Shown here: positions 10,741-20,884 of the stretch, in pieces
Layout: every line of letters starts with the position of its first letter
How positions within the stretch are numbered: the first letter of the stretch is position 1
NCBI GenBank assembly: GCA_964036045.1
Contig: OZ038389.1
Location: 40,107,717 to 40,171,716, forward strand
Source: Eutreptiella sp. 'Long Island Sound 2002'
Lineage: Eukaryota; Euglenozoa; Euglenophyceae; Eutreptiales; Eutreptiaceae
DNA length: 64,000 nt
Direction of reading: 5' to 3'
Program-made: the position numbers and the translations under genes
Notes under the pieces: generated by a model
The model's input: only the letters and a program-made list of their open reading frames with translations
Database searches by the model: none
Told to the model about the DNA's origin: nothing

Positions 10741-13700
10741 GTTTGCCACCATGAGGTCATACCCCATGATCATATCCCAATCTGTAATGTCGGCCACATA
10801 GAAGTTCCCGGATAGAATGCTTCTCTTCGCCAGATCAGGGCGGTTCAAGCGCTCATGTTCCCAGAATTCCATACTGATAGTGGCCTCATGGGTGCCCCCA
10901 CCCATGATCTCTCCGTTGGCGACCTTCAGGCGGACCGGTCTCCGGCTGGGCTGCAGGAGTTCCTCCTTGAACAACCCTCTCCGGACCAGGCTCACCTGGG
11001 CACCCGTATCCACCAACACATCCACCACCTTCTCCTCTCGTCCGCACCGTACTCGCACTTTCAAGTGCAACTGCCGCTCGTCGCCATGAGGTGTATGGAG
11101 GACTCTCACGGCATGCAACTCTAGCACGTCCGGGTGCATCAGGACTTCAAGGGTATGGTCACGGATGGTGTAGATCTTGGGTTGGTCCTGCCCGTCCACG
11201 GGGCTCTCTGTGGTCGCTCCTTCCTTCTTGCCATGTCCTGTACCCACATGTACTTCCCTTGGCAGGGCGCTCCAGGGGTTGGGAGTGGCGAAACTCAGTG
11301 GTTTTGGCTCTTCCGGAGCCTTCTTCGGCACCCCATGTGCCTCCGATTCCTCGGGGATTCCACTGATTTTCGGAGGAGAGACCTCCGAGGTCCCACTCCC
11401 GTGGGGGCTCCTGTAGACTTGACTTCCCGCAGCCCCTTCCGGCTGCGATCCGCCAGGACTTTGTCCACCACGTTGCTGGGCTTTGAGTTCCTCCAACGTC
11501 CTCAACATGTCCTCAGCAACCTCCTCAATGGACCTGACTCGTCGGTCTTGGCCAGGTCCACCAACATAGCCTCTTCCTCCGCCTTTTCCTTGGCCTTTGC
11601 CTTGGCCTTTTCCCCCGTCTCCGCCCTTCGCCTTCCAATCAGAAATCCGCTGCTCCTTGGGCTTCTTCTCGGGGTGAGCGGCGAAGTAGGCCTTCTTGTC
11701 CGCCTCATACACCTTGCACTGACGGTGGTCATGTGCATGGTTGTTTCCCTTGCCATAACAGACCAAGCACCCGTCGTGCTGAGACCTGTACTCCCGGAAC
11801 GAGAGCGGTGGGTTCCCGATCCTCCTTGGCTCTTTGCCCTTCTTGGGTCCCACCCGGCTCCATCTGGACCGATCCTGTCCATGGTCCCTCACGTTGTGCG
11901 CCACAAACGCGAAGAAATGGGCCTCCTCGTGATCCTCCCGGGACCAGTGGTCTTGGCCAATTCCACTACCATCCTCCGCGGAGTTGGCCGTGTCCTCCTG
12001 GATCTCCCGATGATGGCGGTCTTCCCGGTGGCCTCGTTGTCCATGACCATGTCGATCCTGCACGTGGGCCTCGTTCTTCGCATTGAGCTTCAACTCCACC
12101 GTGATGTACTTCACGATCTCCTCAAGGCTCATGCGGGCGAAGATGACCTGCATCCTCAGCGGCTCCCCGCGCCTCCACTCCACGTTGTTGAGGCGCAGCA
12201 GCCTTTGCCCCATGGAGTCTCCAAAAACCTCCACGTACACGGCGTTCTTCAGTCCCAACATCCGGTTGGGCTCGCCCATGTTCCTCCTGAAGAACTCCAT
12301 GATACCCGCATGGGTATCCTCCGCCGCCATGATCCTCACCGCCACGCGCTTCTTCGCTCTCTTCTTTTCCTCGTCCTCCACTCTCCTCTTCCAATGGCCA
12401 GGGAGGACGTCCTTCAGCAAGTGGCAGATCTCGCTGGACTCGTTCCAGTCCCCCACCAGCTTGAGGCTCCGTCGGTACTTCCGCAGGTACCGGTTCCACT
12501 CCCGGACCCGCAACTCACCGCGGTCCAGCTGCAGCGGGATGGAGCACAAGTCCTCCAGCTTCTGGTTCGGAGCGTCCACCCGCTGCTCATCCTCCAACCA
12601 CTGGAGGCAGGCCTGCTCCGTACGGATCAGTCCTTCCCGGATCTGATCGCGCAGCTCCTCCTTCAGGTCCTGCGCCAGGCGGTGTGGGAATGTCCGGCAT
12701 ACCCACTGGTCCCGCGGCGCTCCCCGCATCTCACCGACGACCTCCTCGGCAAAGTCCTCCCAATCCAGGATGAAGTCATCCAGGTTGGAGGGGTTGCCAT
12801 CGTAGTAGAGGATTTTGATTCCCCTGAGGTCGTCAATCCTGATGGCGTCACCGACGTCCCCAGCCACCACTCCACCGAGACGGATACCACCTGTGGCCGG
12901 GGGGTGTGAGTACACTCCCCGTACATCCCTCTCCTCCATGGAGTGCGGTCCAGTTGGGCCTGAACCCATAGGGTTTGGAATGCAGGAAGGACTTGCTCCA
13001 TCGGCCGTCCATATCCCCGTATTGGGATCCTTCGCCCACAGGTTTCCGCCTGGATGACCTCGACCATGTCCGTCGGCGCTCCCCATGGTTTGCCCCTGCA
13101 TGGTCTGGCTCTGGATCTCCTCTTCCGCATAAACTGCATGGGCAGTCGTAGTGATCGGTAGATCCTGGGTGGCGTGGGACATCTGTACCTTCAGGCTCCT
13201 CGGGTCCGTGGTTACGTGCCCTTCCCGCATTGACCCAGCCGGTGCCGTGTGTTCCCCGAGCATTGTGGATTCGCTGAACATGGGAGCAAACGGCAGCACA
13301 CCCGGGTCAACACGCGGAGGCGCGTAGGGTCCCTCTGCAGGGCCGCCCATGGGTTTATCCATGGCGCTCCGGAGGGTCTTAACCCGCTCCACCAGCTCTG
13401 CCGCTGCCGGCTTTGCCGGGAGCTCCGGACCCGAGGCGAGGGGCTGTAGCTCCTCTAGCCTTTTCAGGCGTCCCGACATGTCCTCCACCAGGTGGAGGAG
13501 GCTGTCCACCACTCGCTGCTGCTTCTCCAGGGCCAGCTCCAGATTCTCCCGGTACCGGTCCCGTTCCGCTCGCAGCTCCTCCATGTCTTTCTCCGCGGCC
13601 GACTGCTCATCCAGGATCCCGGCGACGTCCTCCTCTAGGCCGTCCTTCGAGTTGTCCAGGCTGTCGAGGCGGTGCACGATGGCGTCCATCCCCATCTTTG

Positions 13701-14517
13701 GGTACTTGCCCATGAGGAAGGACACGTGCTCGCAGTGGCACTCAGCTTGCTTTCCACCTGATCCGGCGCATCCCGCGGTTCCTGGCGCCTCGGACTCATC
13801 GCCCATGGGCGTATCGCCCACGGCGCCCATCTCTGGTCCCGTGTGCCGGGGCACAGGTGCCGTCCCGGCCCTGGCTGGCCTCTCCAAGCCCTCGGCGTCG
13901 TGCTTCAGGGCGGGCTCGGGGGCCGTATGCGCCCTGGTGGTCGGCGCGGACATCTCCTCCGACTCCGAGGGGAAGCAGGTCCGATAGCCATCGGAGTACC
14001 CCTCGGATTCCCACAGCCTGACCGGGCTGGGGTCCGTATCCATAGCCCCGGCGTCCCCTGCCGCGGGCTTGGGTGACCCGCGCTTCCGGTAGCGCCGGGC
14101 CCGTCCTCCACTGCTGCCTGAATGGCAGGCCTCCTCAGAGTCCTCCGCGGCGGAGCGGAGGTTGCATGCCTTGCGGCAGCGACGCTCGCACATGGAGACC
14201 AGGTCCTCCATGTCAAGTCCTCCTCTTCCCGAATGTCGTACTTCTCTTCGGGCTTCAACTTCCGGAGTTCGCCATGCTCTTGAGCATCTCGGCTCTTCTC
14301 TGGCTCCAATCTCCGGCGTGGTCTCCACCGAGTCCACAATACGCACCCGGGGCGTACTTGGGCAGGGCTCATAGGGGCCCAGGTCCCCGGGTCGGCGGTA
14401 GGTAGGGGCAGCAGGTACGCCTCTGCTACCATCAAGAAGGTCCCTACCAGGACCGGCCCCCGCTGTGCCCCTTCCGCCTGTTACCCCTGCTGATTTACTC
14501 CGGATCAACGATTGCAT
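10741..14517 (-). pseudogene. gag: B1 gag-protease reading frame (truncated by element C)
   Basis: One long frame encodes Gag and protease. The N-terminal third is Pro/Arg/Glu-rich, followed by a coiled coil (AEKDMEELRAERDRYRENLE). The middle resembles a Gag capsid region (DWEDFAEEVVGEMRG, ERVDAPNQ-type repeats in both copies). A zinc knuckle has the spacing CX2CX8HX4C (CLVCYGKG...HDHRQC), and a Gly/Lys-rich stretch follows. The aspartic protease has VDTGAQVSLV. The C insertion cuts the frame after MVAN. The first ATG (14515-14517) lies inside the 5' LTR; the first ATG downstream of the LTR is at 14209-14211. At plus-strand 11413-11415 B1 has TAC where B2 and G have an in-frame TAG, so here gag and protease are fused without a stop. 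Confidence 0.85.
14419..14431 (-). other. B1 primer-binding site (initiator-Met tRNA type)
   Basis: The minus-strand reading TGGTAGCAGAGG sits directly inside the 5' LTR. It is complementary to the 3' end of initiator-Met tRNAs that end CCUCUGCUACCA. The same site occurs in B2, D and E. Confidence 0.8.
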
Positions 14518-16796
14518 TCCTCAAATTCCAGCGTCCAAAGTCCAAAAATATAGAAAAAAAATCCTCCTTCAACCCTGAACAGCAACCGGATCCCACAAAT
14601 ACAGCGATAACCCGATACACAATCCAATCCACACTGCGGGCTTCCGTTCAGCACACCGGTCGTCTCACGGTGGCGGGCATGTACAAGAATTGCACCAAAG
14701 AGGAAAGGCCTGAAATTGGCATATGAACACAAACAAAGCAAAGTTGGGGAAAGATGGAAACGTACACAATCACAGCCATAGACCCCTCATTCCCTGGACT
14801 CAAGACCTTCCCTTGACTCACCAACATGATGTCCTGAACCCAGTCCAATACGATGGCTAAATGCCATGAGTCAAAAGTCACTACACAAACCCCAAAAATG
14901 TGTTCACCCCCAAGCCTATAAATCCTAGCCCAATAGGGGAGGTGGCGTGTCATGGCCTAGAGTGGCACTCAGGACCATGCCCTACCCTGACATAACCTTG
15001 GATGGACTTGGAGTCGAATGGGCTTGGAGAATTGCCCCATGAAGATGACCTCACAACATGGCAAAATCAGGCAAATCACACCATAATGCCCAAAATTCAA
15101 TTATATACTCAAAAATGCATACGGCAAATATTCAAATACTCCATGCATGTGTCAAACCGGAAAGTAGTGTACAAGGGTGATATAGACCAAAGGTCCATGC
15201 CCAAGAATATCCCATCATTGGCTCGGAAACCCCTCCGGTTATGTACATGACATGCTTCACAAGTTAGCTCATGAGTTTGAGACCTAATTTTGTGAGGCCT
15301 CGTGTGCCAAGCCAAAGTGACCATGTGATCCGGCATATGGTGAGGTACAACACCGAAGCATATGCCAACATATAAGCAACATACCATAGTTCACGGATCT
15401 CTAGGCACTTTACTGTTAGCCAACCAGTTGAGCACATAAAACACAAAAATGAGCATAAAATGAGGTCAAAAACATGCAAATAATACCAAATTCAAGATAA
15501 TTACAATAGTATATAACTTCGCTCACCCATGGTGTCAACCTATGACTCAAAACACAATTGCTTGGGACCATTTGCAAACCATCCCCCCACTTGGATCCCC
15601 ATATGGACGCATAAGGACACCTTCGAACCTCCTCCCAACACGCACCATGAAAATGAGAAAATTGATATTTGCGCTTGTGGGTCGCTCCGTAATCCCTCCC
15701 ACATGCACTATATGAGCGGTAGACTTAGTCTAGCGCCATGGAGATCACCATTGGGACATGGGCGAAGCCCTTGCCACGTATGGCTCCATATATCTTCCTA
15801 CAAACGGAGATATATAATATGGGCGTGAGCATATCGAAGCACATACCATGCATATAACACATACCCTCAAAAGTGGCTCCCACCATGATATTCCATGACC
15901 CTCCATGGATATAACGTCACGTTAAAAATACGTAGGAACCCAAGGAAAGTTGCTATGCAACCCCAACACTCATGCGGTACACTCGAAAGTCGCATTAAAA
16001 TATTTGGTTGCACGGTCCAAGAGTTATATATCACTTTCTACCCTCTTGACCATTATCCCTTGCTATACCGGGCATGTGTACACACCAAAGGCGTTTGATG
16101 CTCCCCAAATTAAGTTGAGACCAATGCGGTTCCAACCCAATTCTCGAAATTGAGACTACTCGCGGTGAGCCGGAGATATGACCTTTCAAAGTGGCCTCAC
16201 GAATCAACTTTGTTTCGCCTATATCTCTAAGCAAAACGAAGGGCATAACAAAAGGAAGGTTGATTCGTGATCGGGGAAAAATGTCGGACCACTCGAGATT
16301 CGTCATATCAAGTGCGGCGATGTCGAAGTCGAAAATCCGAATCTGAAAGTCTGAAAAAATCGGATTAATTTTGCGAGTGTATAATATGAAAATTGCGGAA
16401 GCAACGAACCCTTTACTGATGAAATCTGACCCTTCATCGGGGTTTCCGCCAAAATATCTGTAAATAACAGTTAACCATTCGGTTACCGCAAAATCGCGAG
16501 CCAACTGACAGTCGCCGATACATTGACCATCAGAACAGAAGGCTGAAAAATTAAGGAAACATTATGATAAAAAAACCCTGTTGATTCCTGATATTCTGAT
16601 ATATAGATCTCCGCTGGCGGCGCCTCCGTACTGAAGATGGCCGCTCATAGCCGCAATGGCCAAACCTATCACACTATCACATCGGGTTAGGTCAGGTGGA
16701 TGGGAGAGTATGATATCAGCCAATGGCGGCTTGCCGGCACATAGATACACACCCCAAGTGACCCAAAGATGGCCACGGGGGTCCGAACCGGCTTCA
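14432..16796 (-). repeat. B1 5' LTR (about 2.37 kb)
   Basis: It is homologous along its full length to the two B2 LTRs (20885-23248 and 31730-34093). In element orientation it begins TGAAGCCGG. It contains no long coding frame except the upstream start of the gag frame in its last 86 bp. The outer edge at 16796 joins a MULE transposase reading frame. Confidence 0.9.
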
Positions 16797-17839
16797 CCTC
16801 ATGCATGGGAGGGTGCTCCAAGAAATATTGGGAATGCACAAGGCCCAAGTGGAAAGCGGTGAATGCGTCGTCTCGCAATACCCGCCAAAAATGCCTACAG
16901 GGCATCCCAAGCATAGTAGGAAATGCACAAGTGCACACCAGGTCACGGTACAAGGTGTAGGTGATAGATCCAACGGAGGTCCGGACCGGCCCCGAGAGTT
17001 GAACATAGTGAGCTACATTGGTTCCCTGTCTGGAAACTTCAAAGATGGCTGCATTAGGCGCGGGGGTCACCATTCTGGGGGGGAGATCGTACTCCAAAAG
17101 ATCCTCCACCCCCTTTGTGGGGTCAGGACAGTTGTCCAAGGTGGGAGGGGCCAGAGCCTTGTATGCGTGGTCCGGCAGCCTCTTCATGTCGTACCCAAAG
17201 GAAAGAACCATCTGATGGGCTGCCTCATCCCTTCCCCATGTCGTCAGCCGGTCCATCATTGCCTCATACGGCATTGGAAAAATTTGCTGGGCCGTCTCAT
17301 GCCGGGAGCGAAAGGAGCCCGTTGTCACGCATGTGTCCAGACGCTTGCATTTAAAAATCAGCTCACCAACAATGACCATGAGTGCGTCAAAAACGTCGTT
17401 CAGCTTTTTCCGCTTGGTTAGGCGGCCCTCCTTTCCCCACCTATGGATGCCCTCCACCCGTTGTGTGGACACAATCCGACGTGTGAACACACCCACCTGA
17501 AAACAGCGTGCCCAGCGTCGCACCTTGTCCCCCCCCCACGTAGCACTCAAATATGTATGTCCACTTGAAAAGATTGGGTCCCCAAGAATTTCAACATTCC
17601 ACATGTGCTCAAAGACAACAATGGAGACTTGGCGGTGTGCACGGGCCATGAGGCGGACCAATTTAGTGAAAGTGTCGTGGCCAAGAACGCCTTTCAGGTT
17701 CTTGGCCACGTTCTTGGCAATGTGCCAGTAACACCAGAAGTGCTTGGCGTTGGGGAAAACGGTGGCAACTGCCCCCAAAGCCTTCACACATGCATCCGTG
17801 AACATGACCACGGGCGCGATGCCCACGGCCGCCAACCAG
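16797..17839 (-). pseudogene. MULE-type transposase fragment with SWIM zinc finger
   Basis: A DDE transposase of the Mutator-like class, which would cut and paste a terminal-inverted-repeat transposon. Its frame is open across the whole interval. Visible are the second catalytic Asp (MFTDACVKALG), the conserved C-x-WHI motif (FWCYWHIAKN), the catalytic Glu in STQRVEGIHRW and a C-terminal SWIM finger CXCX9CXH (CTCAFPTMLGMPCRH). The first catalytic Asp is missing because the E LTR begins at 17840 and removes the N-terminal side. The B1 LTR at 16796 replaces the C-terminus after HPPMHE with about 36 LTR-encoded residues. The gene is therefore broken by two independent insertions. No terminal inverted repeats remain in the window. 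Confidence 0.85.
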
Positions 17840-18548
17840 AGTAAGAAAAAGTCACTGCCATGTCTTTCTTGGAGGGCTTGATCCAGGCCAAGCCCCCCTT
17901 AAAACCCTTTTGTTGATGCTAGGACAAACTCAAGTGTTTTTATCTCTCTTTTGTTGCCTAAAGTACACTTTCTCAAAGTAACTAGGGTTGTGACCCTAGC
18001 CCCCCATGAAGTTCACCCCTACCACTCAACTGAGCGGAGGTACCTTCCTTCATAGAGGATATACCGAAGTTCAATAGCCATTTCATGCTTTAGGCCTTGG
18101 AGGTTAAGCCTAGTGGTCTCCCACCCCAAGACCCCTATACTCAATTGTTTCTACCGCTTATTGTGGTCCTACTTTGTAACTGTTTCTGAATTCAGTTGCT
18201 TGGCCAAGTCATTTTCTGTGTGGTCCTGACATCTATGCCCCACATTCCTAACCAGCACCATTTCACCCAAAAGAGTGCACATGAAGTGCCCAATGCAACC
18301 TCTGAGGCAATACTCAGACCAATTTTCATATAAAATCTTTTGTATTATCCATTTGTGATTGAATCTATGTGTATAAACCTGCTTTGTCTATCTGCAGCCC
18401 TTCTGTGTTACACTGGATTCCAAAACCAATCATTGACTCGATCCACATCCTGTTCTTGCTCTACTTGCTGCTTTGGTTTGGGTTTTCAACTACAAAACCT
18501 GCAGGACATCATCAAAATATCCAGGGCATAAATCAAGGACATCTTTCC
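17840..18548 (+). repeat. Element E 5' LTR (709 bp)
   Basis: It starts AGTAAGAAAAAGT at the MULE junction and ends ATCTTTCC directly before a primer-binding site. Element D's LTRs start with the same 13-base sequence and end CTTTTCT or CCTTTCT, although their bodies are unrelated, which supports these boundaries. A TATAAAA-like site (CATATAAAATC, about 18327-18337) could be the promoter. There is no partner LTR in the window because E is cut at 51298. Confidence 0.7.
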
Positions 18549-18562
18549 GGTAGCAGAGACAG
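18549..18562 (+). other. Element E primer-binding site
   Basis: GGTAGCAGAGACAG follows the LTR end and matches the initiator-Met primer site of D (GGTAGCAGAGGCAG) at 13 of 14 positions. An 67-bp leader follows before the gag ATG at 18630. Confidence 0.75.
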
Positions 18563-18629
18563 TCCCTTGTGACCTTTTGAACCGACCCTGAGAAGAAGTG
18601 CAGCACAAAAGCTCAACAACAAGTTCATC

Positions 18630-19468
18630 ATGTCCACGCCAAGCGTCAGGACCTGGCCCATCAGAACTGTCCAAGTGCAAATGGGCAGCATGGCCCACCC
18701 TATGAGTGAACCACCTTACCGAGCTCCACAACATCTCAGTGGCGCATCTGGGTCCCAAGGAGATCCAGAACGCAGAAGGGCGGAAGAAAATAAAGGCCTT
18801 ACCACCGAGGCCTTAGCAGCACACGGTGGAGACAGCTTCAGTCACCTCCACAGACGTGTAGCTGCCTCAGTATCCAGATCCAACTGTCCGGCTTCATCCT
18901 CAACAGCGATTGAAGGCCCTGAGGAGTATGAGGAACTGAGGAAGAAGATGGAGGAGTACATCCTACATGAGGAGTACTACAAATCGATTCTTGGGGAAGA
19001 TGGAGAGGAGCCATTGGCTGTACATGGATCCAGACCACGTATAGACCTAGGGTCCTACGCGCACTCTGGTCCGCCGTCCGACAGAGCCGAGACTGCATCC
19101 CTGCCAAGACGACCAAGACCTGAGTATCCAAGACCATGTTGTCCAACCCCAAGGGCTCCCGAAGTGGGCCCGACTCGAGTCGAGGAACAACATCATCCAA
19201 GGACAACCTACGGTGCCCTGGATCATACGGCCGAGCTGCTGGCCAAAATCCTGTCTGGATCAGAAGATCCAGATGTGACGGCCCTATCGGAGGCCATTAA
19301 GGCCAAACTGGGTATTGCAGAACCCTTACCCAAGCCAGAGTTGCCCTCTCTCTCTCCAGGACTGAGTACCCTGGCCGAAGATCTCAAGAGATCAAGGGTC
19401 TCAAGGCTGTTGCCTAAGGTCACCTGCCCCAGCCCCTTTCACCCCCGTGCCAGGACAGTGCCTATGGC
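18630..19468 (+). pseudogene. gag: Element E gag, N-terminal part
   Basis: Starts at ATG 18630, the first ATG after the primer site in the frame that leads to the rest of gag. It encodes about 280 residues: a low-complexity Ser/Pro/Arg-rich N-terminus, an acidic helix with coiled-coil character (EYEELRKKMEEYILHEEYY), Pro-rich spacers and a second helical block (AELLAKILSG ... EAIKAKLG). At ATGGC the frame runs into element D's LTR, giving an artificial tail rich in Cys and Leu. The true continuation is at 47025. I assign it to gag by position and by rejoining. Confidence 0.75.
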
Positions 19469-20265
19469 AGAAAAGTTTATAGTGGTTTCAGCACTGTGTT
19501 TTTGCTTCTCCTGCTGCTTGCTGTTGCTGTAGGCCTTCCTGCTGCTTGTTTTGGATGATGAAAACCTTTTGTTTGCAGAAATATAGTCAATAGAGCCAAT
19601 CCAGGATGACCCAAGCCAGAAGTATGCAAGGAGAAGAGAATTCAGGATCAAAGCATGAAGGGCTGCAGTGTAAACAGTGAAAGATGATTGGATATTCACA
19701 GAAACTGCAACTCAGGTCACAAATGAATGCATATTCACAAAGATAGCTGAAATGTTTTTGGAAAAGAGTTAGAAAACTGCCCCATGGTCACTCTATCTCC
19801 ATAGTGCCTTCTCAGGAGATGTGCACTCTTTGTTTTGGGTCCCATATGTGCTGAGGTGGCAGGGCATGTGGCGATGAGGTCACTGCCATGTCACATGGGA
19901 TCTTCCTACTTAGCTAGGCTGACCAGGAATTGTACCCAGGACCTCTCAAAAAGAGGTGCCCAGCCCCCTAGGGTGCATACCACTAGGATAGCTAAGAATT
20001 CATGGATAAACATAGATAAATTCATAGGCTCTACTTTAGATATGTCAGTTCTCAGTCAACTCAGGAAAAGATGAATAGCTTCACATTGAAAGGGGATTAA
20101 GGGGTCCACTCCATATCCTGATTGGGTGTTTGGTTCCATAGGTCAAAATGTGTTATCACCACTTTTGGTGGGACCAATACTAAGATAAAAATGCATGGAT
20201 GCTCAGTGCATCTCTAATACAACTAGAGTATGCATCAAAGCAATGGAAAAGTACTTTTTCTTACT
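19469..20265 (-). repeat. Element D 3' LTR (797 bp)
   Basis: In element orientation it begins AGTAAGAAAAAG after a polypurine tract and ends CTTTTCT. It is homologous to 46227-47024. It contains a tRNA-like segment at 19909-19996. The termini are not the usual TG...CA, but the flanking ATGGC duplication supports them. Confidence 0.85.
19909..19996 (-). other. tRNA-like segment in the D 3' LTR
   Basis: An 88-nt segment on the minus strand, closed by the perfect inverted repeat CTTAGCTA/TAGCTAAG. It has an A-box-like part (TAGCTATCCTAGTGGTA). The B-box-like part is degraded here (GGTACAATTCC). The better copy is at 46668-46755. Confidence 0.5.
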
Positions 20266-20273
20266 CCCCCCTT
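20266..20273 (-). other. Element D polypurine tract
   Basis: AAGGGGGG in element orientation, immediately before the 3' LTR; it would prime plus-strand synthesis. Confidence 0.7.
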
Positions 20274-20884
20274 GTGCTGTGGTGGCCACCACTGTCGCAT
20301 TTCAGGAAAAAGGGAATTTTTCTTGGCCTTTCCTTGGTTTCCACATCCACTTTAAAATACCTACAGTTTCCCTCAGACTGAAAAATGGGCGCTCACCATG
20401 GCTGGCGCTCTTTTGCTGCACTGTTTGTAACATTTCCTACAGAAGACTCAGCGCTCATGGCGCTGCCGGGGCTCCTGTGGCTTGGTTGGGTTAGTTTGGG
20501 AGCATGCCAATACATGTGCATATGCATCCCTCCCTCCAAGACGCAGCGTCGACACAAACCCAACGCAAGACACAATATACACACTCGCATGGGTTCTCGT
20601 AAAACTGCTGGCGACCTGTGAACTGTCTTAGGGCGAAGGGAGTCTCAAAAAGTTTAAATTGCCCCTTGGTGGGGTCTTGGTTCTGCTCAGTCTCTCCAGG
20701 CACCTGCGTTTCGGCCCGAACACGGCCTACTCAGCGAGGCTGCGCGTGGGTATCTGCAGAGGCAGGAATGGGAGAATTATGGACGAATCCACGCAAAAAC
20801 GAAGCGACGACATCAAAATCCGTCAAATGACGGCGTAGAATTTTTCTGAAACAACACACCTGAGCGGAATCCAATTGTGCATCA
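20274..20884 (-). other. Element D 3' non-coding segment next to the LTR
   Basis: No gene is visible. It lies between D's polypurine tract and the B2 insertion and would continue at 34094 if B2 were removed. No convincing target duplication is visible at the B2 edges (GCATC on the left, ATCTG on the right), so a small deletion may have accompanied or followed insertion. Confidence 0.5.

Larger units (their letters stand above)
3327..16796 (-). mobile_element. Element B1: degenerate Ty3/gypsy chromovirus carrying nested C
   Basis: A minus-strand element with a complete 5' LTR (14432-16796), primer-binding site, gag-protease-RT-RNase H-integrase-chromodomain order, polypurine tract and a 27-bp stub of its 3' LTR (3327-3353) cut by element A. 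It is the same family as B2 (20885-34093). It is inactivated by insertion of C (8146-10740), a CAG-to-TAG nonsense codon at 5090 and single-base deletions near 4440 and 3892. It is inserted in a MULE transposase gene; the flank at 16797 reads straight into that reading frame. Confidence 0.9.

Noticed and set aside
11134-12909. Plus-strand frame of 591 codons opposite B1 gag (with a similar one at 29176-30204)
   Set aside because: It is the antisense shadow of gag; codon bias of the real frame leaves the opposite strand open. Same for plus-strand frames opposite pol of B1, B2 and G (for example 55808-57121).
18630-19532. Stand-alone 300-aa host protein ending in a Cys/Leu-rich hydrophobic tail
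   Set aside because: The tail after ATGGC is translated D LTR; the rest sits between E's primer site and the rejoined gag, so it is E gag.
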